Shown in pieces: positions 9,423 through 17,320 of a DNA stretch of 36,356 nt. This DNA is from Tardiphaga sp. (lineage in GTDB: Bacteria; Pseudomonadota; Alphaproteobacteria; Rhizobiales; Xanthobacteraceae). The stretch covers positions 1 to 36,356 of the forward strand of contig NZ_JAQGJD010000320.1 in NCBI RefSeq assembly GCF_028290785.1. Reading direction: 5' to 3'. The notes under the pieces are model-generated. The model saw only the letters and a program-made list of their open reading frames with translations, was not told the origin of the DNA and did no database searches. The position numbers and the translations under genes are program-made. Within the stretch, counting starts at the first letter, position 1. Each line of letters starts with the position of its first letter.

Positions 9423-9549
9423 CGTCATCCTGAGGAGCGCGCCCTTGCGCGCCTCGAAGGATGGTCGCATGCACTGAGCCCTCATCCTTCGAGGCTCGCC
9501 GTGGCGGCGGAGCAAGAACTCCGCCTGAGGCGAGCGCCTCGGGATGACG
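9423..9549. repeat. 127-bp imperfect palindromic intergenic repeat between accB and accC
   Basis: The outer arms begin CGTCATCCTGAGGAGCGCGC and end with the near-complement GCGAGCGCCTCGGGATGACG. Inside, GCCTCGAAGGATG (9451-9463) is a perfect inverted match of CATCCTTCGAGGC (9483-9495). Elements of this look (CGTCATCCTGAGG...CCTCGAAGGATG) are scattered in large numbers through Bradyrhizobium-type genomes and probably fold into long hairpins. Here it is transcribed within an operon. Confidence 0.8.
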
Positions 9550-9558
9550 TGAGCCTTG

Positions 9559-10047
9559 TTACTCGATAATGACCAGCGGCTCGCCGTATTCCACCGGCGC
9601 GCCGTCTTCGACGAGGATCTGCGTTACGGTGCCGCCGCGCGGCGCCGGGATCTGGTTCATGGTCTTCATGGCTTCGATGATCACCAGGGTCTGGCCGACG
9701 GCCACCTTGGTGCCGACCTCGACGAACGGGCGGGCGCCGGGTTCGGACGCCCAGTACACCGTGCCGACCATCGGCGAGGGCACCGCGCCCGGATGCTTGG
9801 CGGCTTCCACCGGCGCTGCAGCGACCGGGGCGGGCGCGGCGGCATATTGCGGTGCCGGCTGGTAGTTCGCCGGCACGGACGCGGCGACGCTGATGTTGCG
9901 GGCGACGCGGACGCGCAGACCGGCGCGCTCGACCTCGATCTCGGTAAGGTTGGTCTCGTCGAGCAGCAGCGCCAGTTCGCGGATCATCGCGCTGTCGTCG
10001 CTGGCCTTCGGGGTCGTCGTGGAAGTTTCGTCAGGCTTGCGGGCCAT
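9559..10047 (-). CDS. accB: Biotin carboxyl carrier protein of acetyl-CoA carboxylase
   Basis: 162 residues. An N-terminal helical part (about 18-50) is followed by an Ala/Pro-rich flexible linker (about 55-88) and the biotinyl domain (88-162). Biotin is expected on K128 in [12 protein letters not shown]. The residue after the lysine is T where E. coli has M; T is, to my recollection, the usual form in Rhizobiales. The protein carries carboxybiotin between AccC and the carboxyltransferase. It lies 39 bp after aroQ in the same direction, a gene order common in alphaproteobacteria. The window also encodes a BioY biotin importer, though not next to it. Confidence 0.97.
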   Translation of the reverse strand: MARKPDETSTTTPKASDDSAMIRELALLLDETNLTEIEVERAGLRVRVARNISVAASVPANYQPAPQYAAAPAPVAAAPVEAAKHPGAVPSPMVGTVYWASEPGARPFVEVGTKVAVGQTLVIIEAMKTMNQIPAPRGGTVTQILVEDGAPVEYGEPLVIIE

Positions 10048-10086
10048 GGGGGAAATCCAAATTCAATGGGGTTGAAAGATGGGGCG

Positions 10087-10542
10087 TCAGGCGGCCGCCG
10101 TGGCGCCGATTTTGGCCGCGAGGCCGCTGATGGCGAGGCGGTAGCCCTCAATGCCGAACCCGCACAGACTGGCGAAGGCGGCCTTGGCGGTGAAGGAGTG
10201 GTGGCGAAAGTTCTCACGCTGGTAGACGTTGCTGACGTGCACTTCGACGGCGGGGATCTTCACGCCGACCAGCGCGTCATGCAGCGCAATGGAGGTGTGC
10301 GAGTAGCCGCCGGCATTGATCACGATGCCCACGACGCCTTTTTCGCGGGCCTCGTGGATGAAGTCGATCAATTCGCCCTCATGGTTCGACTGCCGGCAAT
10401 CGGCCGTCAGGCCGAACCGGGCAGCGGCCTCGACGCACATCTTCTCGACGTCGGCCAGCGTGGCATGGCCGTAGGTTTCGGGCTCACGGATTCCCAGCAG
10501 GTTGAGGTTCGGGCCGTTGAGCACGTAAACTGTTTTTGCCAT
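10087..10542 (-). CDS. aroQ: Type II 3-dehydroquinate dehydratase
   Basis: 151 residues from the ATG at 10540-10542 ([17 protein letters not shown]), the usual type II dehydroquinase N-terminus; the open frame extends upstream to 10599 without support. It dehydrates 3-dehydroquinate in the shikimate pathway. Conserved stretches are [18 protein letters not shown] with the active-site tyrosine, [33 protein letters not shown], and [19 protein letters not shown] with the catalytic histidine of the VHxSN motif. CGGGAA lies just upstream of the ATG. It is the first gene of aroQ-accB-accC. Confidence 0.97.
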   Translation of the reverse strand: MAKTVYVLNGPNLNLLGIREPETYGHATLADVEKMCVEAAARFGLTADCRQSNHEGELIDFIHEAREKGVVGIVINAGGYSHTSIALHDALVGVKIPAVEVHVSNVYQRENFRHHSFTAKAAFASLCGFGIEGYRLAISGLAAKIGATAAA

Positions 10543-10811
10543 CAGGGTTCCCGGCTGGCGCGCGAGGCGCGGGCGTCCGGGGTTTATAGGTAACCTCAAC
10601 GCCGGAGGGAAGCCTTGAGGGTGCAGGTTCCCCCAGTCAAATACCTCCCACCATTCATTAAAACCTGCTGGGTTGTGGGGCGGACCCTACGTTAACCACG
10701 GTTGAAGCAGACCGCCGCGGTAGCTTGGCGGAAGTCTCGGCGGGGTTGGCGGCCCTGGGGTGGTGTGTGGGCCCGACCGGGCGTGGTTGCGGCGTTCGAC
10801 GCCCTAACCAC

Positions 10812-10840
10812 GAGAAAGGGCGGACCTGGCGGCCCGCCCT
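10812..10840 (-). terminator. Likely terminator of the DUF1236 gene
   Basis: On the minus strand, AGGGCGG pairs with CCGCCCT across a 10-base loop and is followed by TTCTCG. It lies about 25 bases after the DUF1236 stop codon. The T-tract is short, so the call is moderate. Confidence 0.5.
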
Positions 10841-10864
10841 CGCTGTACCTGATATGCTTGATCG

Positions 10865-11599
10865 TTATGCGTCGAGCACGGCGACGATTTCCAGCGTGCG
10901 GGGGTTCACGACGATGATCTCGTTGTTGACCAGGAAGAACTCATAGCCGCGCCAGTCCGGATACACGGTGATGATTTCCGCCGGCAACGGATGGAAGCCG
11001 ACGTCGCGTGGCACGCGGGTGCCGACCGAGATCGAGAAGTTGACGTTGGTCACCGGCTTGATGTTCTGCTGCTTAATCGTGGTGGTGATCTTGGTGCGTT
11101 GCTCGGTTGAGAGCTTGGCGCCGGCGCCGGCCTGTCCCGTCGTGGTGCCCGACTTGCTGTCAGCCGCAGCCTTGTTGTCCGTCGCCGCCTTGGCGTTCGG
11201 ATTGGCGTCGCGGCCCTCGGCCTTCATGTCCTTGCCGGCCTTGGCGTCGCCAGACTTGGTATCGTTGGCCTGTGCGGCAGTCGGCTTGGCATTGTCGCGC
11301 GTCGTGTCCGTGGCGCGCTTGGCACCGTTGTCACGCTGCATCTTGTCATCGGATTGGGTGGACTTGACGTCAGCACCGGCCTCGGGGCGCTTCGAAGTAT
11401 CGGTCGCCTCGTCCTTGTTCACCGGCGCGCTGTGTTCGGCCGGCGCGGCCCGATCGGCGGCAGGGGATCGCGCAGGCGCTCCCTGCGCGGACGAGCCGGC
11501 CGCTGGGGCCTCACGGCTCATGCCGGCTTGCGCATTGGCAAAACCGGTACCGGCAATCATGGCGGCGACGGCGACGCTCATCAATAAACGGTTGTTCAT
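10865..11599 (-). CDS. Secreted DUF1236 protein with a long low-complexity middle
   Basis: 244 residues. MNNRLLMSVAVAAMIAGTGF...ANAQA is a signal peptide, so the protein is exported. Residues 30-165 are low complexity, rich in Ala, Asp, Lys, Thr and Ser (KAGKDMKAEGRDANPNAKAA is typical), hydrophilic and probably disordered, rather like desiccation-type proteins. Residues about 170-244 form the DUF1236 domain (GFHPLPAEIITVYPDWRGYE, ending LEIVAVLDA), a family of unknown function common in Bradyrhizobium relatives. GAGGAG lies about 6 bases before the ATG. A perfect GGAAC-N16-CGTT promoter sits 34 bp upstream, so induction by the general stress sigma factor is likely. A likely terminator follows. 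Confidence 0.9.
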   Translation of the reverse strand: MNNRLLMSVAVAAMIAGTGFANAQAGMSREAPAAGSSAQGAPARSPAADRAAPAEHSAPVNKDEATDTSKRPEAGADVKSTQSDDKMQRDNGAKRATDTTRDNAKPTAAQANDTKSGDAKAGKDMKAEGRDANPNAKAATDNKAAADSKSGTTTGQAGAGAKLSTEQRTKITTTIKQQNIKPVTNVNFSISVGTRVPRDVGFHPLPAEIITVYPDWRGYEFFLVNNEIIVVNPRTLEIVAVLDA

Positions 11600-11633
11600 G
11601 GAATTCTCCTCGTGTTCGCATTGCCCGCTCAAC

Positions 11634-11658
11634 AACGGGAGCTGCGAGGCTATGTTCC
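11634..11658 (-). promoter_or_regulatory. EcfG-type general stress promoter before the DUF1236 gene
   Basis: On the minus strand, GGAAC (11658-11654) and CGTT (11637-11634) are exactly 16 bases apart, matching the EcfG consensus. The -10 element is 34 bases upstream of the ATG at 11599. This is the same spacing as the match before the kinase operon. Confidence 0.75.
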
Positions 11659-11821
11659 GAAGAAAATCTGCGTTCCACGCTGCTGTTGGAGTCAGGCGCC
11701 GATATCTCGAGATGCTGGGTTCATGCGCAGGAAAATGGCGGAGGCATTAGGACTACCTTAACACTCGGTCGCCCGGAATATACCGTCCCCTGTTCGTTCC
11801 AGAAGAACAAAACGGGTCTGG

Positions 11822-12028
11822 TCAGCTTGTGATGGGCGTCTTGTATATTTCCTCGCCGTCGTCATCGACGACCACCACGTTTCGCTGCGTCGTGCTTTCG
11901 ATGTCGATGGCGATCTGTCGCGCAATGTCTTTCGCCACGGTCCTGGCCTGGAGCTCGTCGCGGCATTCCAGCCCGACAGGGTCTTCCAGCTTGTAACCAT
12001 CGACGATTTCGAAATGATACTTCGGCAT
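11822..12028 (-). CDS. Small DUF6894-like protein
   Basis: 68 residues: MPKYHFEIVDGYKLEDPVGL at the N-terminus, then a helix (ELQARTVAKDIARQIAIDI) and a final strand pair (RNVVVVDDDGEEIYKTPI). This xYHFxxxDG...D..G......A...A pattern is that of the small DUF6894 family, abundant in Rhizobiales and of unknown function. A strong GGAGG lies about 10 bases before the ATG. A near match to the EcfG promoter lies about 20 bp upstream. No signal peptide or membrane segment is seen. The family name is from memory of the pattern. Confidence 0.85.
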   Translation of the reverse strand: MPKYHFEIVDGYKLEDPVGLECRDELQARTVAKDIARQIAIDIESTTQRNVVVVDDDGEEIYKTPITS

Positions 12029-12048
12029 GTGGCGCCCTCCACAGTGGC

Positions 12049-12073
12049 AATGCCGTCTGCGCTGGGATGTTCC
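12049..12073 (-). promoter_or_regulatory. Near-match EcfG-type promoter before the DUF6894-like gene
   Basis: On the minus strand, GGAAC (12073-12069) is followed after exactly 16 bases by CATT (12052-12049) instead of CGTT, one mismatch. It lies about 20 bases before the ATG. Taken alone it is weak, but the neighbouring DUF1236 gene has a perfect match. Confidence 0.4.
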
Positions 12074-12102
12074 AGGCGACCTGGGCGAGGAGGTGCAGGA
12101 AC

Positions 12103-12123
12103 CAATTCAATGCATATGAATTG
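12103..12123. promoter_or_regulatory. Inverted repeat between two divergent small genes, candidate operator
   Basis: CAATTCA (12103-12109) and TGAATTG (12117-12123) form a perfect 7-bp inverted repeat with a 7-base spacer. It is AT-rich in a GC-rich region and lies between the DUF6894-like gene and the divergent 52-residue gene. A dimeric regulator could bind here; none is identified. Confidence 0.35.
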
Positions 12124-12145
12124 ATGTTCGAACAGGAAATTGAAG

Positions 12146-12304
12146 ATGACAGCGTTGGTCGAACTAATCGTACGGAAAATTGCCGATGCGGCTCCGATCG
12201 AATCGACGGTGTCCAACTTCGTTGCTGGCGTGCTCGAAAATACGGCCGGCAAGTTGGCGCGGTTCGAAGTCAGCGACGAGGCAAGCGAGGAAGAAGTGGT
12301 GTAA
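12146..12304 (+). CDS. Small hypothetical protein, 52 residues
   Basis: ATG at 12146-12148, TAA at 12302-12304. The product begins MTALVELIVRKIADAAPIES, continues with an amphipathic helical part (TVSNFVAGVLENTAGKLARF) and ends in an acidic tail (EVSDEASEEEVV). AGGAAA lies about 6 bases before the start, and a strong terminator follows about 50 bases after the stop, so this is a complete small transcription unit. No family is recognised. It diverges from the DUF6894-like gene across an inverted repeat, suggesting shared control. It is too short for many gene finders. Confidence 0.6.
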   Translation: MTALVELIVRKIADAAPIESTVSNFVAGVLENTAGKLARFEVSDEASEEEVV

Positions 12305-12354
12305 TTTGCAGGGAACAGCGCCGGGTTGCTTTATTCACTGACGCTCGATACGAA

Positions 12355-12381
12355 AAAACCGGCTGCAGTGCAGCCGGTTTT
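12355..12381. terminator. Bidirectional intrinsic terminator
   Basis: AAAACCGGCTGCA pairs perfectly with TGCAGCCGGTTTT across a single base, flanked by an A-run on the left and T-rich sequence on the right. It can end the 52-residue gene on the plus strand and the DsbA-like gene on the minus strand, whose stop is at 12414. Confidence 0.85.
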
Positions 12382-12413
12382 CGTTTGTTAGTCGATGGAG
12401 ACGGTCGGATCGA

Positions 12414-13181
12414 TCAGCACAGCGCCTTGCCGCAACGGGCATTGCTGACCTTTTCCTTCAGCGCGTCGATGCCGACGGCGCCGATCACCACCTGCTTGCC
12501 GATTACGTAGCTTGGCGTGCCGTTCATGCCCATGGCTTCCGCGAGCTTGAAGTTCTCCTCGATGGTGGCGCGCACTTCCGGGCTGCTGAAATCCTTTTCC
12601 AGCCGGGCCATGTCGAGGCCGGCTTCCTTGGCGGCGGCCAAAGCGCGGGCCTTGTCGGCCTGGCCGCGGCCACCGAGCAGGTTCTGGTGGAAGGCGAGAT
12701 ACTTCTTGCCGGTGGGGTCCTGCATGCGCACGGCGACGGCGACCTGCGCGGCTTCCACCGAGCCCGGTCCGAGCACCGGGAATTCCTTCAGCACGACCTT
12801 CAGCTTCGGATCGGCCTTCATGATCTCGACCATGTCGGTCATGGCCTTCTTGCAGTAGCCGCAGTTGTAATCGAAGAACTCGACGAAGGTAACGTCGCCG
12901 TCCTTGTTGCCGACGGTAACGCCGCGCGGCGAGTTGAAGATGACGTTGGCGTTCGCAGAGACCGCAGCGGCATGCTTCTCGGCCTCGGCCGTGGCCTGGC
13001 GCTTGGTCAGTTCGGCGGAGACTTCCTCGAGGATCTCGGGATGCGTCAGCAGGTAGTCCTTGATGATGGTCTGAATCTCGCTGCGCTGGGCATCGTTGAA
13101 ACTCTGCGCCGAGGCGACCGCGGGCAGGGCGCATAAAGCGAGCGCAACGGCGGCAGACTTCAGAAAACGAAACGACGGCAT
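12414..13181 (-). CDS. Secreted DsbA-like thiol:disulfide protein
   Basis: 255 residues from the ATG at 13179-13181. MPSFRFLKSAAVALALCALP...ASAQS is a signal peptide cut after about residue 26, so the protein is periplasmic. A helical stretch at 30-75 (DAQRSEIQTIIKDYLLTHPE) precedes a DsbA-type thioredoxin fold with the redox pair C107-x-x-C110 in DYNCGYCKKAM and the cis-proline loop GTPSYVIG. A third and fourth cysteine sit at the extreme C-terminus (ARCGKALC). It probably forms or isomerises disulfides in exported proteins. AAAGGA lies upstream of the chosen start; the longer open frame to 13406 lacks a signal peptide at its start and was rejected. Genes of this type are often found near aroQ-accB-accC in Rhizobiales. 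Confidence 0.93.
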   Translation of the reverse strand: MPSFRFLKSAAVALALCALPAVASAQSFNDAQRSEIQTIIKDYLLTHPEILEEVSAELTKRQATAEAEKHAAAVSANANVIFNSPRGVTVGNKDGDVTFVEFFDYNCGYCKKAMTDMVEIMKADPKLKVVLKEFPVLGPGSVEAAQVAVAVRMQDPTGKKYLAFHQNLLGGRGQADKARALAAAKEAGLDMARLEKDFSSPEVRATIEENFKLAEAMGMNGTPSYVIGKQVVIGAVGIDALKEKVSNARCGKALC

Positions 13182-13448
13182 AGGCAAAAAATCCTTTGGG
13201 GGAAGCCGGTGGTGTAAACGGCGGACAATCTGGACGTTCGTTAGCATTTTGCGGCTGAAATATGCGTAATTTGTGAAGCGATGGGCCGTCGATCTTTCGC
13301 AACTCCGCGTGATAGGCAATGGCCAGTATTTGAAGGCGATTGGCACGTTCGTTGGACGGCTCCCTTGCGAAATCGGCGCCGGCGATCCAGTTTTAGCCCT
13401 GGTCATTTCACTCAGGCTGGCGCGCTTTGCGCCATTTGGAGGGAACCA

Positions 13449-14495
13449 ATGTCAGACCGTATCGACCATCTGCGTCGTCGGCTCGTGGGCGCTGCGGCGA
13501 TGGCCGCCGCCGGCCAATTCGGCGTCTTCGATTTCGCCAAGGCGCAATCCGGCAGCGCAAAATCTGCAAGTCCAGTTGCCATCAAGGCCGGCACCAACGT
13601 GTCGTTTGGCCCGCTCAAGCAGATCGATGCCGGTGTCCTCAATGTCGGCTACGCCGAGGCCGGCCCCGCCGACGGCCCCGTCGTCATCCTGCTGCACGGC
13701 TGGCCCTACGATATTTACAGCTTCGTCGATGTCGCGCCCGCACTGGCCGCGGCTGGCTACCGGGTCGTCGTGCCGTATCTGCGCGGCTATGGCACGACAC
13801 GCTTTCTTTCGGACGCCACGATGCGAAACGGTCAGCAGGCCGCGCTTGCGGTCGATCTCACGGCCTTCATGGATGCGCTGCGAATTGAGAAAGCAACGCT
13901 CGGCGGTTTCGACTGGGGAGCACGAACGGCCGCCATCGTTGCTGCGTTATGGCCGGAGCGCTGCAAGGCGCTTGTCTCGGTGAGCGGCTATCTGATCGGC
14001 AGCCAGGCGGCGAACAAGATGCCGTTGCCGCCCACCGCCGAGCTTGCATGGTGGTACCAATATTATTTTGCGACGGAACGCGGCCGTGCCGGCTACGAGG
14101 CCAACCGGCGCGATTTCGCAAAGCTGATCTGGCGGCTGGCGTCGCCGAAATGGAATTTCGACGATGCCACCTTCGAGCGCACGGCGGCGTCTTTCGACAA
14201 TCCCGATCACGTCGGTATCGTGATCCACAACTATCGCTGGCGGCTGGGTCTGGGCGAGAGCGAGGCACGATATGCCGACCTCGAGAAGCGGCTAGCCGAA
14301 TTCCCGGTGATCGCCGTGCCGACGATCACGCTTGAAAGCGACGCCAACGGTGCGCCGCATCCGGACGCCAAATCCTATGCCGGGAAATTTTCCGGCCGCT
14401 ACGAACACCGCGTCGTCACCGGCGGCGTCGGGCACAACCTGCCGCAGGAAGCGCCGCAGGAATTCGCCCAGGCCGTCATCGACGTCGCCGGCTAG
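13449..14495 (+). CDS. Exported epoxide-hydrolase-like alpha/beta hydrolase
   Basis: 348 residues. The N-terminus has a twin-arginine-type leader (HLRRRLVGAAAMAAAGQFGV) ending near AKAQS, so Tat export is likely. The alpha/beta hydrolase core shows the oxyanion motif HGWPYD (83-88), the nucleophile D155 in LGGFDWGARTA, and the catalytic histidine H329 in GGVGHNLPQEAP. An aspartate nucleophile places it with epoxide hydrolases and haloalkane dehalogenases rather than serine esterases. The substrate is unknown. GGAGGGAA immediately upstream fixes the ATG at 13449. It converges on the M48 gene with a 13-bp gap. Confidence 0.9.
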   Translation: MSDRIDHLRRRLVGAAAMAAAGQFGVFDFAKAQSGSAKSASPVAIKAGTNVSFGPLKQIDAGVLNVGYAEAGPADGPVVILLHGWPYDIYSFVDVAPALAAAGYRVVVPYLRGYGTTRFLSDATMRNGQQAALAVDLTAFMDALRIEKATLGGFDWGARTAAIVAALWPERCKALVSVSGYLIGSQAANKMPLPPTAELAWWYQYYFATERGRAGYEANRRDFAKLIWRLASPKWNFDDATFERTAASFDNPDHVGIVIHNYRWRLGLGESEARYADLEKRLAEFPVIAVPTITLESDANGAPHPDAKSYAGKFSGRYEHRVVTGGVGHNLPQEAPQEFAQAVIDVAG

Positions 14496-14508
14496 GACGG
14501 GTTGCGAG

Positions 14509-15924
14509 CTATTTCCCGGGCATCTTGGCGGCGATGATGTCGTCGGCCTTGACCCAGCCGGGGGTGCCGATGGCGAAGCGGGCCTTGGCGCGCGAAGCGA
14601 GGTCGCGCGCGGTCTTGTTGTCGCCGCGCAGAAATGCGGCTTGCGCCGACGCCAGGTCGGCCTCGGCATAATCGCCCTTGCGGCCATAGGCCATCGCGAG
14701 CTGGGAATAGCCGATCGGCGCCTCGGTCTCGCGCGCCACCGCAGCGCGCAGAATTCGGATCGCCTCGTCGATCGTGGCCTTGTTGTCTGACGCCACCAGC
14801 GCCTGCCCAAGCATCATCTCGATGAGCGGCGCGTTATTGGCGAGCTGGACGGCGCGGCGCAGCGGCGCCACCGCCTCGGCGGGCTTGCCGCCTTCCAGCA
14901 GCGCCTGACCCTTCAGCTCGTGGAAATAGGCGTTGTTGGGCTGCACTGCGAGCAGACCGTCGATCTGCGCCACCGCGTCGCGCAGGTCGCCGTGGCGATA
15001 GGTGGCGATGGCGCGGGCATAGCGCGCGGGCAGGGAGGTGTCGGATGACGGGTAGCGGCGCATCACGGTATCGCGCTGTTCCATGAAGCCGGAGGTCTTG
15101 GCGCGCATCAGGTCGTGGCGCTGCTGCAAAGCAGGGTCGTCCTTCTTGTCCCAATAGGGGCTCAATTTTGCGAATTCCTCCAGCGCCGCGACGCGCTCGC
15201 GCGGCATCGGATGCGACTGCTGGTAGGGATCGGCGCCACGGGCCGCGAACAGGCTGTCGCTGGAGAACCGCTTGAAGGTCTCGTACATGCCCTTCGGCGA
15301 CTGCTGGGTGTCGGTGAGGAACTTGACGCCGGCGCGGTCGGCGTTTTCTTCCTGCTGGCGCTGGTAGGACAGCATGGTGCTCTGGAACAGCGCCTGCGGC
15401 GCGCTCACCGCCGCCATGCCGATATTGCTGGCGCCGCTGTTGCTACCGTTGCTGCCGCCCTTGGCGCCGGCCACCATGGCGCCGACGCCGAGCAGCATTG
15501 CCACGATCATCGAGGTCTGCGCACGCGCCATCTGCTCGCGCAGCTTGGAGAGATGTCCGCCGGCGAGATGGCCGGTTTCATGGGCCAGCACGCCGATCAG
15601 CTGGTTCGGCGTCTGCGACTGCATCAGCGCGCCGTAATTGACGAAGATGCGACGGCCGTCGGCAACAAAGGCGTTGAACGAGCCGTTGTTGATGATCGCA
15701 ACCTGGATGTTCTGCTTCTCGAGCCCGGCGGCGCGCAGGATCGGGCGGGTATAGTCGCGCAGCAACTGCTCGATCTCGGCGTCGCGCAGGATCGGCGGGC
15801 CGCGATTTTCCTGCGCCCGCGCCACCGGCGCAACCAGCAGCGCTGCCGCGGCAAGCAGCGCGGTCAGTTTCGAGAAGGTCCGAGGCGCAGCCCTGCCGGG
15901 CTGCTGTCGCAGGTCTTGCATCAT
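14509..15924 (-). CDS. Periplasmic M48 metalloprotease with TPR repeats (BepA-like)
   Basis: 471 residues. A basic N-terminus and a hydrophobic stretch (LTALLAAAALLVAPVARAQ) form a signal peptide. The M48 zinc motif is H115-E116-T-G-H119 (LAHETGHLAGGH) and the third ligand glutamate lies in QQEENADRAGVKFL. After the protease domain, residues about 280-460 are helical repeats of TPR type (NAYFHELKGQALLEGGKPAE, then YSQLAMAYGRKGDYAEADLA). This protease-plus-TPR layout is that of BepA/YfgC, a periplasmic protease and chaperone for outer-membrane proteins. Two adjacent ATGs (15924 and 15921) are possible starts. It is divergent from the aminotransferase gene across about 107 bp. Confidence 0.92.
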   Translation of the reverse strand: MMQDLRQQPGRAAPRTFSKLTALLAAAALLVAPVARAQENRGPPILRDAEIEQLLRDYTRPILRAAGLEKQNIQVAIINNGSFNAFVADGRRIFVNYGALMQSQTPNQLIGVLAHETGHLAGGHLSKLREQMARAQTSMIVAMLLGVGAMVAGAKGGSNGSNSGASNIGMAAVSAPQALFQSTMLSYQRQQEENADRAGVKFLTDTQQSPKGMYETFKRFSSDSLFAARGADPYQQSHPMPRERVAALEEFAKLSPYWDKKDDPALQQRHDLMRAKTSGFMEQRDTVMRRYPSSDTSLPARYARAIATYRHGDLRDAVAQIDGLLAVQPNNAYFHELKGQALLEGGKPAEAVAPLRRAVQLANNAPLIEMMLGQALVASDNKATIDEAIRILRAAVARETEAPIGYSQLAMAYGRKGDYAEADLASAQAAFLRGDNKTARDLASRAKARFAIGTPGWVKADDIIAAKMPGK

Positions 15925-16031
15925 TGGCCGTGGTTCGGATCCGAGATATGCCTACCAAACCGGATAATGCGGCGGGAGCGCGGCATGGCGCCCCGGTCGC
16001 CCTGCCGGAAGCAGCGGAATAGCAGGTTTTG

Positions 16032-17237
16032 ATGTCAGATACGATACTGAGAGCGCGCGCCAGCGGCCTGTTGACCGCCTCGGCGCGCAGCGATGTTCCG
16101 CCGTTCATGGTGATGGACGTGATGGCCGCGGCGGCCCGGATCGAAGCGGCCGGCGGCCACGTCATCCACATGGAGGTCGGCCAGCCCGCGGCCGGCGCGC
16201 CGCAGACGGCGATCGCCGCGGCGCAGACCGCGCTGGCGCAGGGCCGGATCGACTATACCGCGGCGCTCGGCACGCCCTCGCTGCGCGCGCGAATCGCGCG
16301 GCACTATCGCGACGTCTATGGCTGCCCTATCGATGACGAACGGATCGTCGTCACCACCGGCTCGTCCGGCGCGTTCATTCTGGCGTTTCTGGCGATGTTC
16401 GAACCCGGCGACCGCGTCGCCGTCACGGTGCCCGGCTATCCGCCGTACCGGCACATTCTCAAGGCGCTCGGCTGCGAGCCGGTGCTGATCGAGACCCACG
16501 CCGACACCCGCCACGCGCTGACCGGCGAGGCGCTGCTCGACGCCCATCGCAAGACGCCGTTGAAGGGCGTGCTGGTCGCCAGCCCCGCCAACCCCACCGG
16601 CACCATGATGTCGAAGGAGGCGTTGACCGGGTTGATGGCCGCCGCCGACGGCGCAGGCATCCGCTTCATTTCCGACGAGATCTATCACGGCCTCGATTAC
16701 GCCTTCCCGGCGGTGACCGCGGCGGCGCTGTCCGACGACGCGCTGGTGATCAACTCGTTCTCGAAATATTTCTGCATGACAGGCTGGCGGGTCGGCTGGA
16801 TGGTGGTGCCGAAGCCACTCGTGCGCTCGATGGAACGGCTACAGCAGAACCTGTCGATCTCGGTACCGACATTGTCACAGATCGCGGCCGAGGCGGCGTT
16901 CGACGGCCGCGACGAGATGGAAGCCATCAAGCACGGCTACCAGGACAACCGTCGCATTCTGATCGAGGGATTGCCGCAGGCCGGCCTCAGCGACTTCCTG
17001 CCGGCCGACGGCGCGTTCTATCTTTATGCGGATGTGTCGAAATTCACCTCCGACAGTCTCGAATTCGCCAAGCAGTTGCTGCAGCAGGCGCACGTCGCCG
17101 CCACGCCGGGTGTCGATTTCGATCCGATCCACGGCCGTTCCTATGTGCGGTTCTCCTACGCCCAATCCAGCGCGGACATGCACGAGGCGGTGGCCCGAAT
17201 CGGCCGTTGGCTCGAGGAGGGCGGCCCGCGCGGCTGA
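16032..17237 (+). CDS. PLP-dependent class I/II aminotransferase
   Basis: 401 residues from ATG 16032. The fold-type I aminotransferase motifs are all present: YTAALGTPSLRARIARHY near residue 75, TTGSSGAFILAF (108-119), SPANPTG (184-190), D215 in FISDEIYHGL, and the PLP lysine K245 in NSFSKYFCMTGWRVGW. The arginine that binds the substrate carboxylate is in YVRFSYAQS near the C-terminus. Aspartate/aromatic-type substrates are plausible, but specificity cannot be read. The bioY start lies about 80 bp after its stop in the same direction, so co-transcription is possible. Confidence 0.9.
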   Translation: MSDTILRARASGLLTASARSDVPPFMVMDVMAAAARIEAAGGHVIHMEVGQPAAGAPQTAIAAAQTALAQGRIDYTAALGTPSLRARIARHYRDVYGCPIDDERIVVTTGSSGAFILAFLAMFEPGDRVAVTVPGYPPYRHILKALGCEPVLIETHADTRHALTGEALLDAHRKTPLKGVLVASPANPTGTMMSKEALTGLMAAADGAGIRFISDEIYHGLDYAFPAVTAAALSDDALVINSFSKYFCMTGWRVGWMVVPKPLVRSMERLQQNLSISVPTLSQIAAEAAFDGRDEMEAIKHGYQDNRRILIEGLPQAGLSDFLPADGAFYLYADVSKFTSDSLEFAKQLLQQAHVAATPGVDFDPIHGRSYVRFSYAQSSADMHEAVARIGRWLEEGGPRG

Positions 17238-17320
17238 TCTGCGCGAGGCTCGCTTGCCGCGCGGCCGACTTCAGCGGTATAGCCGGCGCAATCCATTCTC
17301 GCCTGTCAGGAGCCAATCCT

